Below are positions 17,817 through 25,978 of a DNA stretch of 47,826 bases, one piece after another. Within the stretch, counting starts at the first letter, position 1; every line of letters begins with the position of its first letter. A model generated the notes under the pieces. The model searched no databases. It saw only the letters and a list, made by a program, of their open reading frames with translations, and was not told the DNA's origin. The position numbers were made by a program, and so were the translations under genes. Origin of the DNA: an uncultured beta proteobacterium. GTDB lineage: Bacteria > Pseudomonadota > Gammaproteobacteria > Burkholderiales > Rhodocyclaceae. The stretch lies in the NCBI GenBank assembly GCA_903886975.1, contig CAISOB010000059.1, positions 1 to 47,826 of the forward strand. The letters are read 5' to 3'.

Positions 17817-20405
17817 ATGGCTCGAGCGCAATCGACAAGCGGCAAAGAAGCACGCGCCAGCCGCTCCCGCGCGCCCGAGGCCTTGCGCGATTACGCGCGC
17901 AAACGCAACTTCGGGCTGACGCACGGACCCCCGGCCGCCACGCGGCGGCGCTGCGAGAATGCCGCCGAAGGCGGACAATTTGTCGTACAGAAACACCACG
18001 CGCGCCGCTTGCACTACGATTTTCGCCTTGAACTCGAAGGTTCGCTCAAGAGCTGGGCCGTGCCCAAAGGGCCGAGCCTAGATCCCAAGATCAAGCGCCT
18101 CGCCGTGCATGTCGAGGATCACCCGCTCGATTACGCCGCTTTCGAGGGAACGATTCCGGCGGGCGAGTACGGTGCCGGCGAGGTGATTGTCTGGGACCGC
18201 GGGCGGTGGCAGCCGAGCGAAGGCGACGCCGGCGCGGCGTTTCGGCAGGGCAAACTCAAATTTCGCCTGTTCGGAGAGAAACTCTCGGGCGGCTGGACTT
18301 TGGTGCGTACCGACCTGCCGGGCAACGGCGACAAGGAGCAATGGCTGCTGATCAAGGAAGACGATGCGGCGGCGCGCCCCGCTGCCGAATACGATGTGAC
18401 TGTCGCCGCGCCTGGCAGCGTGCTGTATGCAAGCGGCGCCGGGAAAGCGAAGGAAGAAAGCCCGAGCAAGCCGAACAAGAGTCAAGCGCGACTCGATCGG
18501 GCCACGGCGGCGTCACTTCCGGGGCGCCTGTCGCCGCAGCTGGCGACGCTGGTCGATGCGGCGCCCGTCGGCGACTGGCGGTACGAAGTGAAGTTCGATG
18601 GCTACCGTCTGCTCGCCCGTATCGCCGAGCGCAAGGTACGACTCTACACGCGCAGCGGTCAGGACTGGCGCGCGAAGTTGCCGCAGATCGCCACGGCCCT
18701 GCAGGCGCTTGGATTGGAGTCGGCGTGGCTCGACGGCGAAATCGTCGTGCTTGACGCGCAGGGCGTGCCGGACTTCCAGGCCTTGCAGAATGCCTTCGAG
18801 GAAAGACGCGGCGAAACCATCATCTATTACCTGTTTGACCTCATGTACCACGACGGTCTCGATCTGCGATCGGCGCCGCTTGAGCAGCGGCGCGCCCTGC
18901 TCAAGACGCTCCTGGCGCGCAGTGCGGATGACTGCCTGCGCTATTCCGATGACATAACAGCCAAAGGTGAGGATATCCTGCAGAGCGCCTGTGCGCTCAA
19001 ACTCGAAGGCCTCATCGGCAAGCGCGCCGGCAGTCCCTACGTGTCACGCCGCAGCGTCGACTGGGTCAAGCTCAAATGTAGACAGCGGCAGGAATTCGTC
19101 ATCGGCGGCCATACCTCGCCGCAAGGTAGTCGCAGCGGCTTCGGCGCGTTGCTCGTCGGCGTGCACGATGGCGAGGACGGGCCCTTGCGTTATGCGGGTC
19201 GCGTCGGGACGGGGTTCAGCGTCGACAGCCTCGAGAGCCTGCACGCGAAGATGCAGAAGCTCGCGCGGCGGGAATCGCCTTTCGTCGACCCGCCGACCGG
19301 CAGTGACGCACGCGGGGTCACCTGGCTCGCGCCACGCCTGGTCTGTGAAATTGAATTCGCGGCGTGGACGCGCGAACGGCGCATACGCCACGCGGCATTT
19401 CGTGGCTTGCGCGAAGATAAGCCGGCGCGGGCGATCGTGAGTGATACCGCGGCCTCAGCCGAGACAGTCCAGCGGACCGACAAATCGCCGCCTAAGACCC
19501 GCGACAAGGCCGACGGCAAGCCGGAGGGAATGGCCATCACCCATGCCGAGCGCGTAATCGACGCGCAGAGCGGAACAACCAAGTTCGCCCTGGCCAAGTT
19601 CTATCTCGACATCGCGAAACACCTGCTGCCGCAGCTCGCGGGGCGGCCGCTGGCGCTCGTGCGCCTGCCGACCGGCATCGATGGCGAACAGTTCTTCCAG
19701 CGCCACGCCGGGACGCTATCCATTGCGGGAATTCGCACGCACGGCGAAGGCGAGGAGCAGTTGATCGAAATTGCCACGCCGGCCGCGTTGATCGGCGCGG
19801 TGCAAATGGGATGCATTGAATTCCACACCCGGAACGCCAGGTTTGCCGATCTCGAGCGGCCGGACCGAATCGTCCTCGACCTCGATCCGGACCCGAAGCT
19901 GCCATGGGCTCGCGTTGTCGAAGCGACCCATCTGGTGCTCGCGCTGCTCGACGAACTGGGTCTCTCGGCTTTCCTGAAAACCAGCGGCGGCAAAGGCATG
20001 CACGTTGTCATACCGCTTGCCCGGCGGCACGGCTGGGAGCAGGTCAAAGCCTTCAGTAAGGCGATTACGCAACATCTCGCACGCCACTTGCCGCAACGCT
20101 TCAGCGAACGCATGGGGGCGCAAAACCGTGTCGGCAAGATCTTTGTCGATTACCTGCGCAACCAGAAAGGCGGCACCACGGTTGCCGCCTATTCGGTTCG
20201 CGCGCGACCGGGGCTGGGCGTGTCAGTGCCGATCGCCCGCGATGAACTCGATCAGATCGCCGGTTCCGCCGCGTGGACGGTTCTTAACCTTGCGGATCGC
20301 CTGAAAAGCCTGCGCGGCGATCCCTGGGCAGATTATGCGCATGCGCAAGGAATCACCGCGGCGATGCTGGCCAGGCTGGACGTTGATCGGGCCTCCAACA
20401 CTTAG
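17817..20405 (+). CDS. ligD: LigD, multifunctional NHEJ ligase-polymerase-phosphoesterase
   Basis: An 862-residue protein with the Pseudomonas-type domain order. The 3'-phosphoesterase domain (about 45-200) shows HHARRLHYDFRLE (His66, Asp68) and HPLDYAAFEG. The ATP-dependent ligase domain (about 240-540) has nucleotidyl-accepting Lys259 in VKFDGYR, then LDGEIV, EGLIGKR and WVKLKC. The polymerase/primase domain (about 570-860) has metal-binding Asp688 and Asp690 in LDLDPDPKLPW and TSGGKGMHV. All three active sites look complete. It processes and seals double-strand breaks with Ku when no sister copy is present, as in resting or drying cells. An AAGG ribosome site sits before ATG 17817. Confidence 0.97.
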   Translation: MARAQSTSGKEARASRSRAPEALRDYARKRNFGLTHGPPAATRRRCENAAEGGQFVVQKHHARRLHYDFRLELEGSLKSWAVPKGPSLDPKIKRLAVHVEDHPLDYAAFEGTIPAGEYGAGEVIVWDRGRWQPSEGDAGAAFRQGKLKFRLFGEKLSGGWTLVRTDLPGNGDKEQWLLIKEDDAAARPAAEYDVTVAAPGSVLYASGAGKAKEESPSKPNKSQARLDRATAASLPGRLSPQLATLVDAAPVGDWRYEVKFDGYRLLARIAERKVRLYTRSGQDWRAKLPQIATALQALGLESAWLDGEIVVLDAQGVPDFQALQNAFEERRGETIIYYLFDLMYHDGLDLRSAPLEQRRALLKTLLARSADDCLRYSDDITAKGEDILQSACALKLEGLIGKRAGSPYVSRRSVDWVKLKCRQRQEFVIGGHTSPQGSRSGFGALLVGVHDGEDGPLRYAGRVGTGFSVDSLESLHAKMQKLARRESPFVDPPTGSDARGVTWLAPRLVCEIEFAAWTRERRIRHAAFRGLREDKPARAIVSDTAASAETVQRTDKSPPKTRDKADGKPEGMAITHAERVIDAQSGTTKFALAKFYLDIAKHLLPQLAGRPLALVRLPTGIDGEQFFQRHAGTLSIAGIRTHGEGEEQLIEIATPAALIGAVQMGCIEFHTRNARFADLERPDRIVLDLDPDPKLPWARVVEATHLVLALLDELGLSAFLKTSGGKGMHVVIPLARRHGWEQVKAFSKAITQHLARHLPQRFSERMGAQNRVGKIFVDYLRNQKGGTTVAAYSVRARPGLGVSVPIARDELDQIAGSAAWTVLNLADRLKSLRGDPWADYAHAQGITAAMLARLDVDRASNT

Positions 20406-20606
20406 CTGGTCGCGCAGCAGGCCTTGCCGTCGGCTTTTCCAAGCAGATCCGTGGCGTTTCCGCAGTCGGTTTGTCCGCTGGCCAGACTGGCAGCCGTTCT
20501 GCCTTGGCGTTAGACTGTTGCTGTGGACCTTCCAAAGCGCGTAATGTATCGAATTTTGTACGGGTGGCCTTTCCTGTTCGAGGCCGATTTGACAAGGGGT
20601 TATCGC

Positions 20607-21617
20607 ATGGACATAAGACAATGGGGGCGTTTTGCCGCGGTGGCGGCATGCGGTCTGGGCTTGGCGACGATTGGGCAAGCGCAGATCAACGCACACACAT
20701 TCAGGTTCGCAACGGCAGGCGCTGCCGGACACCCGATCGTCGTCGGCGGCGAGAAATGGGCCGAACTCGTCAGCAAGAAGAGCGGCGGCAAGATGACGAT
20801 CAAGGTCTTTATGAATGGCGCGCTCGGCAGCGATCCCCAGGTCCTGTCGACCTTGCAGGATGGCACGGTCGATTTCTCGGCGATGAATTCAGGCATCCTG
20901 CAAGCGCAAGTCAAGGAATTTGCGATCTTCGACTTCCCCTTCATGTTCAACGATGGCAAGGAAGCGGACGCGATTCTGGACGGCGCCTTCGGCAAGAAGA
21001 TGGCCGACCTGTTGCCGGCAAAAGGGATGGTTCAACTCGCATACTGGGAGCTCGGCTTCCGTGAATTGACCAACAGCAAGCGGCTGATCAACAAGGCGGA
21101 TGACATTGCCGGCCTCAAGCTTCGCGTCATCCAGTCGCCCATCTACATCGAGACCTTCAATGCGCTCGGCGCGGTTTCAATACCGATGCCATTCACCGAG
21201 GTCTACACCGCACTGCAAACGCAGCTCATCGACGGGGAGGAGAACCCTTACTCGGTAATTGAAACCAGCAAGTTCAACGAAGTGCAGAAATTCCTGACGG
21301 TCGCCAACCATATCTACAACCCGCAATCGCTGCTGGTGAGCAAGAAGAAGTGGGACTCGCTGACCAAGGACGAGCAGAGTCTCCTGATGTCAACGGCCAT
21401 CGAAGCGCGTGACTGGCAGCGTCAGAATACGCGCGCCATGGCCGAGACATCGCTGGTCAATCTGAAGAAGACGATGCAGGTCAGCATATTGTCGCCGGAC
21501 GAACTGGCGAAGATCCGGGTCAAGATCAAACCGGTGATCGAGAAGTACAGTGCCAGCGTCGGGCCGGAACTGGTCAAAGAACTGCAAACCGAGCTCGATA
21601 AAGGCCGCAAGAAATAG
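20607..21617 (+). CDS. dctP: TRAP transporter solute-binding protein (DctP family), orphan
   Basis: A 336-residue periplasmic binding protein with a signal peptide (MDIRQWGRFAAVAACGLGLA, cleavage probably after AQA or INA). Family features are FRFATAGAAGHPIVVGGEKW, the FDFPFMF strand, LKLRVIQSPIYIETFNALGA with the substrate-coordinating Arg, and EVYTALQTQLIDGEENP. DctP proteins usually bind organic acids. No DctQ/DctM membrane genes are in the window, so it must use a remote permease or act as a sensor partner. An AAGGGG site precedes the ATG. A hairpin terminator follows. There is no obvious link with the upstream ligD beyond strand. Confidence 0.93.
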   Translation: MDIRQWGRFAAVAACGLGLATIGQAQINAHTFRFATAGAAGHPIVVGGEKWAELVSKKSGGKMTIKVFMNGALGSDPQVLSTLQDGTVDFSAMNSGILQAQVKEFAIFDFPFMFNDGKEADAILDGAFGKKMADLLPAKGMVQLAYWELGFRELTNSKRLINKADDIAGLKLRVIQSPIYIETFNALGAVSIPMPFTEVYTALQTQLIDGEENPYSVIETSKFNEVQKFLTVANHIYNPQSLLVSKKKWDSLTKDEQSLLMSTAIEARDWQRQNTRAMAETSLVNLKKTMQVSILSPDELAKIRVKIKPVIEKYSASVGPELVKELQTELDKGRKK

Positions 21618-21653
21618 ATAGCAGGTCGCCGGCAATCGGCCAAGGCCTGAATG

Positions 21654-21696
21654 CGCCCCGGATGCCGCTGTCGCAGCGGTCTCTGGGGCGTTTCTT
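21654..21696 (+). terminator. Intrinsic terminator after dctP
   Basis: CGCCCC (21654-21659) pairs with GGGGCG (21685-21690), with an inner CCGCTG/CAGCGG stem (21665-21670, 21674-21679) and a following TTTCTT. It lies 36 bases after the dctP stop and should end that transcript. Confidence 0.75.
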
Positions 21697-21872
21697 CAAG
21701 AGAACTGGGACGCTCGCGCTGCACGCAGCGATCTCGGCTGTATTTTGACACTCTCGGGCAAGAGTCGGCGCCGGGGGCCACCATGTGCGCCCCGAACTGA
21801 TTTCGGATTTGCTGGTCTGACGGTGAGGGTTCAAGCCGGGCAATCGCCAAGCACCCGTCACCGAGGACTGCC

Positions 21873-22622
21873 GTGCCGATACTTGCGGGATTTGCAATCT
21901 TCCTTCAGTTATGCTTTGCCTTCCATGCGGTGAAAAGCGGCAGACCGTATTGGTGGATTCTGGTGATCATCGCTATTCCGCTCCTGGGTTGCCTCGTCTA
22001 TTATTTCATCGAGGTGTTTCCCGAATCCCGGCTGTACCTTGATGCCGAGCAGGCGGCCCAGATGGCGGAGGTGCATGATCCGGAAGCGGACTTGCAGCGA
22101 CGCGTTGCGGAATTGGAAGCCTGCGACAGTGTCGAAAACAGGCTCGCGCTGGCCGCGGAGTGCAGCAAGCTGCAGAGGTACGCCGAAGCGGAGCGGCTCT
22201 GCGAGAGCTGTCTCGCCGGCCCATTCCAGGCCGATGCGGCAGTTCTCCTTAACTATGCGCGCGCGGCCGTGGATAACCGCAACTGGGACAAGGCCACGGA
22301 AGTCATAGCCCGTCTCAGAATCGCGGCGCCAAACATGCGGCCGCACGAGGTGCGGCTCCTCGAGGCGAGAATTCTTGAGGGGCAGGGCGACAATGACGCT
22401 GCAATTTCCGTGTATCGCGGCCTGGTCGCCGAGTACGTCGGACTGGAAGCCCACTACCGCTACGCGTTCTTCCTTTCGCGACTCAATCAGCATGAGTCGG
22501 CGATGCACGGTTTCAATGAACTCTTCAAGCATTCGAGAAGCTTCCCCGCGTCGAATGCAAACGAGCAACGCTGGGTCGACGCGGCCCGTCAGGCCATGGT
22601 CAATATCGGAGCCGAACATTGA
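21873..22622 (+). CDS. Membrane-anchored TPR protein
   Basis: A 249-residue protein. Two hydrophobic segments (about 2-18 and 27-47, around the Trp-rich RPYWWILVI) form a hairpin anchor. They are followed by a helical soluble domain with tetratricopeptide-like repeats, for example LALAAECSKLQRYAEAERLCES, LNYARAAVDNRNWDKATEVI and RLLEARILEGQGDNDAAISVYR. Such proteins act as assembly or scaffolding factors; no specific partner can be named. The GTG start at 21873 has GAGGA upstream and places the first helix at the N-terminus. The 255-base gap before it holds the dctP terminator and nothing else recognisable. Confidence 0.8.
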   Translation: MPILAGFAIFLQLCFAFHAVKSGRPYWWILVIIAIPLLGCLVYYFIEVFPESRLYLDAEQAAQMAEVHDPEADLQRRVAELEACDSVENRLALAAECSKLQRYAEAERLCESCLAGPFQADAAVLLNYARAAVDNRNWDKATEVIARLRIAAPNMRPHEVRLLEARILEGQGDNDAAISVYRGLVAEYVGLEAHYRYAFFLSRLNQHESAMHGFNELFKHSRSFPASNANEQRWVDAARQAMVNIGAEH

Positions 22623-22692
22623 AATCCGGCCCCGGGTTCATCGGGCGCACGCCCTGACGATCGCGGGCCGCGCCGATTCGGGCGGCGATCGC

Positions 22693-23064
22693 CTAGTCCT
22701 GCACAATGATCTTGCCATCCATCTGCTCGTGGTCGGCGCCACAAAAATTATCGCAATGAAATTCGTAGACGCCCGATTTCTCCGGCGTCAATTGCACCCG
22801 CGTTACTTGTCCCTCGACCAGGTCGGCGCGTATCCCGAGATCCGGCACGTTGAATCCGTGCGCGAAATCGAGGGCTTCTAATTCCAGCGTTACGGCTTCA
22901 CCTTTCTTTAGGACGATTTCACTCGGGGTGTAGGAGAAGCGTTGCGCCACGATGCGGATCACGCGACTCTGATCGTCCGATGAATTCGTCGCGCCAATTG
23001 CCAGGCCGATGGAAATCAGGGCGCAGCTTGCCAGCGCAAGAGCCAATCTTCGCCTTGCCGTCAC
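22693..23064 (-). CDS. Cupredoxin with CuA-type copper ligands
   Basis: A 123-residue exported protein with a hydrophobic segment at residues 7-25 that acts as signal peptide or anchor. The cupredoxin beta-sandwich follows. It carries a full CuA ligand set as seen in cytochrome oxidase subunit II: His69 in FAHGFNVPD, then Cys104-DNF-Cys108-GAD-His112-EQ-Met115. There is no oxidase subunit I nearby, so it is a free periplasmic CuA-like electron carrier or copper-handling protein. GTG is the start; its gene begins 2 bases after the metallophosphoesterase stop, so they share a transcript. Confidence 0.85.
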   Translation of the reverse strand: MTARRRLALALASCALISIGLAIGATNSSDDQSRVIRIVAQRFSYTPSEIVLKKGEAVTLELEALDFAHGFNVPDLGIRADLVEGQVTRVQLTPEKSGVYEFHCDNFCGADHEQMDGKIIVQD

Positions 23065-23066
23065 GC

Positions 23067-23966
23067 TTAGGTCCTCGTCACCGGATATTCGGCAATCTTG
23101 TATTCGGCCTCGGGCACCTCCGCTTCGACTTCACGAAACCCCAGTCCTTTGTTGGGGCTTTGCGGATCCCATGCGACCGGGGTGCGCTTTTCCTGGGAAC
23201 CCGGGGCCGGCAATGGAAAGATCAGCGATTTTGCCGAATGGTGCGCGATATGGCCGGTCATGTGGTGATTTTCCTGATGGATGTGGCCGTAGAAAACCGT
23301 GACGTGGCGGTAAGGCATCAGCAGGTCGATCGCCTGTGCGCCGTCACGCGTCGCCCAGTCCCACTTTGGCGCGAGATCGAACAGCGGGCGATGGGTAAAG
23401 ACGACAATCGGGGCGTCTTTCGCCACGCTTCCGAGGTCCGACTGCAGCCACGCCAACTGCGCTGCGCCTATCGTTGCGCCGGGCTCCGATACATTGTCCA
23501 CGACGATGAAGTGCACGCCCTTGTGATCGAAGGAATAATTGCTGGGCCCGAAAAACTCCTTGAAGGCGGCACCCCGATCGAGCGAGGCGTCGTGCTCGCC
23601 GGGCATGAAATGGACGTCCTTGACCCTGAGTGCGCTGACGATATCGCGAAACTCGGAAAGACGTCTGCGCCGCTCGAGCGGATCGTCGGTCGTATGGGTG
23701 AGGTCGCCGGTGAAGACGATGAAGTCAGGCTGGGTTTCCAGGGCGTTGACCGTCGCCACGGCTTTCTTCAGGGTATTGGCAGAATCGGGGTTGTCAGGTC
23801 CCTTGTAGCCCCAATGACTATCCGACAACTGCACAAAGTAGAATTCGTCGTAAGCGGCCATCGGCGAACTCTTCGACGGCGATTGCGCACAGCCCGCCAA
23901 TCCGCTCAAGAAGATGGCGCCGCCGCCGAGGGCGGCAAGTTTCATGAAGTCTCTGCGATCAGTCAT
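23067..23966 (-). CDS. Tat-exported metallophosphoesterase lipoprotein
   Basis: A 299-residue calcineurin-type phosphoesterase. The N-terminus has a twin-arginine motif (TDRRDFMKLAALGGG) and a lipobox-like LAGC (Cys26), so the protein is probably folded with its metals before Tat export and then lipid-anchored. Metal-binding motifs in order: VQLSDSHWG (D-x-H), FTGDLTH (G-D), PGEHD in the place of the usual GNHD, FTHRPL, and YGHIHQENH (G-H-x-H). The Glu in GEHD is a change in a normally Asn position. Substrate is unknown; phosphodiesters or nucleotides are typical. A GGAGGA site supports ATG 23966 over an upstream in-frame ATG. It is followed by the cupredoxin gene. Confidence 0.88.
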   Translation of the reverse strand: MTDRRDFMKLAALGGGAIFLSGLAGCAQSPSKSSPMAAYDEFYFVQLSDSHWGYKGPDNPDSANTLKKAVATVNALETQPDFIVFTGDLTHTTDDPLERRRRLSEFRDIVSALRVKDVHFMPGEHDASLDRGAAFKEFFGPSNYSFDHKGVHFIVVDNVSEPGATIGAAQLAWLQSDLGSVAKDAPIVVFTHRPLFDLAPKWDWATRDGAQAIDLLMPYRHVTVFYGHIHQENHHMTGHIAHHSAKSLIFPLPAPGSQEKRTPVAWDPQSPNKGLGFREVEAEVPEAEYKIAEYPVTRT

Positions 23967-24091
23967 TTGCGATTCCTCCGTGTGGATTGAATGGTGGCCC
24001 GGAATGATTCTCCGGCCTCCGTCATGCACTACCGGTCGAACGGGAGAATTATTCCCGGATCGGCGTAAAGGCCACGCGCAGCTTGCGGGAA

Positions 24092-24097
24092 TATAAT
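24092..24097 (+). promoter_or_regulatory. TATAAT -10 box upstream of the sigma-factor gene
   Basis: A perfect TATAAT lies 35 bases before the GTG start of the ECF sigma gene in the 166-base divergent gap. No good -35 is found at 16-18 bases (the region reads GTAAAGGCCA), so it may be an activator-dependent promoter. A nearby CGGGA...TCCCG repeat (24039-24055) could bind a regulator. Confidence 0.4.
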
Positions 24098-24132
24098 CGG
24101 GCGTGTTGCGGTATACCGGAGATGAGGGTTAC

Positions 24133-24678
24133 GTGACGGACAGGACAAAACGGTTTGAAGCGGCTGCACTGCCTCACCTCGATGCGGCTTACAACCTCGC
24201 GCGCTGGTTGCTGCGCGACGACCAGAATGCCCGTGACGTCGTACAGGAGGCGTACTTGCGTGCTTTCCGGTTCTTCGACGGCTTTAATGGTGGTGATGCA
24301 CGCCCCTGGCTCATGCGTATTGTGCGCAATGCCAGTTATAGCTGGCTGCACGACAGCGGGCGTCATGCGGATGGCGTCGAATTCGACGAGGACAAGCATA
24401 GCCAGGAGCAGGTTTCCGATAGCGCTCTGGACAGGCCCAATCCAGAGCAAGCGCTGCTGCAAAAGATAGAGGCCGCCCGGCTCGATGCTGCGATCGAAGA
24501 CTTGCCTCTCGCCTTCCGCGAAGTGCTGATCCTGCGAGAGATGGATGAAATGTCCTACGACGAAATCGCGCAAGTCGTGGCCATTCCCGTAGGGACCGTC
24601 ATGTCGCGGCTGGCTCGGGCGCGAGCGCTGTTGCGCGCGGCGCTGTGTCAGGAACGAGGAGAAACAAATGGTCGATGA
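24133..24678 (+). CDS. ECF-type RNA polymerase sigma factor
   Basis: A 181-residue sigma-70 family protein with only regions 2 and 4. Region 2 covers about 15-80 (LDAAYNLARWLLRDDQNARD, VVQEAYLRAFRFFDGF, and RPWLMRIVRNASYSWL). Region 4 covers about 120-170 (LPLAFREVLILREMDEMSYD, EIAQVVAIPVGTVMSRLARA), the helix-turn-helix that reads the -35 element. GTG 24133 is chosen because GAGGG lies just upstream and homologues begin near TDRTKRFE; an ATG at 24103 is in frame. It overlaps the anti-sigma gene by 11 bases, the usual arrangement for a membrane-controlled stress sigma factor. Its target promoters are unknown, but the genes that follow are candidates. Confidence 0.93.
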   Translation: MTDRTKRFEAAALPHLDAAYNLARWLLRDDQNARDVVQEAYLRAFRFFDGFNGGDARPWLMRIVRNASYSWLHDSGRHADGVEFDEDKHSQEQVSDSALDRPNPEQALLQKIEAARLDAAIEDLPLAFREVLILREMDEMSYDEIAQVVAIPVGTVMSRLARARALLRAALCQERGETNGR

Positions 24679-25330
24679 TGCTGAAAGCGGCGCCCTGAGC
24701 GCGGCGATAAAGCGCAAGGCGACGCGCCATGCGGCGCCGCCCGGCTTGCGACAGGGCATCCATGCCGCAGTCGCGCGCGCCGCACCGTCTGAAAAATCGT
24801 CCGGATGGCCCGGTTGGCGATGGTTGCAGATGGCCAGCACGCTGGCTTGTGCCATTCTGGCGAGCGTTCTGATGACGCGAATCGTCCTGGCGCCGGAAGA
24901 CTTGGTGCGCGTGAACGACGAGGTCGTTGCCGCCCACGTTCGCTCGTTGATGGTGGCGCATCTGGAAGATATCGCGTCGTCGGATCAGCACACCGTGAAA
25001 CCCTGGTTCGCCGGGAAACTGGATTTTTCTCCGCCGGTAAATGATTTTGCCGATCAGGGATTTCCCTTGATCGGCGGTCGCCTCGACTACATCGACAAGC
25101 ACTTTGCGGCGGCTCTGGTCTATCGCCGCCACGGGCACGTCATCAATGCTTTTGTCTGGCCCGTTCGTGATGCGGACAAAGCCAAGGCATTGAGCGAAAC
25201 CCGGGACGGATTCAATCTTGTCGCCTGGAGCGTTTCGGGCTTGCAATTCTGGCTGGTGTCCGATGTAAATTCCGAAGAACTGCGAGCGTTCTCCCAACTG
25301 CTGCGCGGCGCCAAAAATAGCGCGCAATAA
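24668..25330 (+). CDS. Transmembrane anti-sigma factor
   Basis: A 220-residue protein with a cytoplasmic N-terminus of about 45 residues, one membrane helix around 57-75 (MASTLACAILASVLMTRIVL) and a periplasmic domain of about 145 residues. The cytoplasmic part lacks the His-x3-Cys-x2-Cys zinc motif of classical ZAS anti-sigma factors. The periplasmic domain has the KPWFAGKLDFSPPVNDF and RLDYIDKHFAAALVYRRHGH stretches seen in RsiW-like regulators of this type. It would hold the sigma factor at the membrane until an envelope signal releases it. The start codon lies inside the sigma gene, so production of both is coupled. Confidence 0.88.
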   Translation: MVDDAESGALSAAIKRKATRHAAPPGLRQGIHAAVARAAPSEKSSGWPGWRWLQMASTLACAILASVLMTRIVLAPEDLVRVNDEVVAAHVRSLMVAHLEDIASSDQHTVKPWFAGKLDFSPPVNDFADQGFPLIGGRLDYIDKHFAAALVYRRHGHVINAFVWPVRDADKAKALSETRDGFNLVAWSVSGLQFWLVSDVNSEELRAFSQLLRGAKNSAQ

Positions 25331-25417
25331 GCCGCAGCAGGCTCGGCGGCGGCACGCCAATTGCCTTCTCCAAGTTGCCGGGATGGACTTTTGATTGCCC
25401 GTCAAAAGGAGATATCC

Positions 25418-25573
25418 ATGCTCTACTACGCTGCGGTATTTTTCGTCGTCGCCATCGTCGCCGCGCTATTCGGATTTGGTGGCATCGCGGCCGGCGCAGC
25501 GGGAATCGCCAAGATTCTCTTCTATATCTTTATCGTCGTCGCGCTGGTTTCGCTGATCATCAGTCTCGTATAG
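25418..25573 (+). CDS. DUF1328 (YtjA-type) small membrane protein
   Basis: A 51-residue protein with two hydrophobic helices (about 3-25 and 29-50) separated by a Gly/Ala turn ([13 protein letters not shown]), the hallmark of DUF1328. It follows an AAGGAGA site. Members are small inner-membrane proteins often found near stress genes and induced in stationary phase; molecular function is unknown. It sits 87 bases after the anti-sigma gene on the same strand and may belong to the sigma regulon. Confidence 0.9.
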   Translation: MLYYAAVFFVVAIVAALFGFGGIAAGAAGIAKILFYIFIVVALVSLIISLV

Positions 25574-25597
25574 CCAAGCGCTGATCGAAGGAATACG

Positions 25598-25978
25598 GTG
25601 AAAGAGAATCACATCGATGGCCTGCTGGCGACCGGGTGGCGGCTCGCGCTCTGGGCCTTGCTTTTGGCCGCCGCGGCATGCAATGACTCGGGCATCAGCG
25701 GGCCAAGCAATGCCGCCACCTTGCCGGATCAGCCGCGGATTAGCGCCGGGGCGGCGGCGATCGACGAAATGACGCTTCCGACCCGCATCCAGCAGGCCTT
25801 GGACGCCGACAAGAGCATCAATGCGACGGCGGTTTCGTTGAGCGTCAATAATGGACAGGTCTTCCTCAACGGCACGGTGCCCGCCGAACAAATCACGCGC
25901 ATCGATGCCATCGTCCGTGAAGTCACGGGCGTAAAGCTCGTCATCAACGCGCTGCGAGCCATTCCCGCGGCTTCATGA
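25598..25978 (+). CDS. BON-domain lipoprotein
   Basis: A 126-residue protein with a GTG start. The signal sequence ends in LAAAAC, predicting lipidation near Cys28. After a flexible linker (NDSGISGPSNAATLPDQP), a single BON domain occupies about 58-125: a helix, then VSLSVNNGQVFLNGTVPAEQ and VREVTGVKLVINAL. BON domains bind membrane phospholipids and are common in osmotically induced envelope proteins. Its stop overlaps the start of the phospholipase D-type gene in an ATGA, so the two are coupled. Confidence 0.9.
   Translation: MKENHIDGLLATGWRLALWALLLAAAACNDSGISGPSNAATLPDQPRISAGAAAIDEMTLPTRIQQALDADKSINATAVSLSVNNGQVFLNGTVPAEQITRIDAIVREVTGVKLVINALRAIPAAS

Noticed and set aside
20504..20522. 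Sigma-54-like promoter (TTGGC...TTGCT) before dctP
   Set aside because: The spacing between GG and GC is two bases too long for a sigma-54 site.
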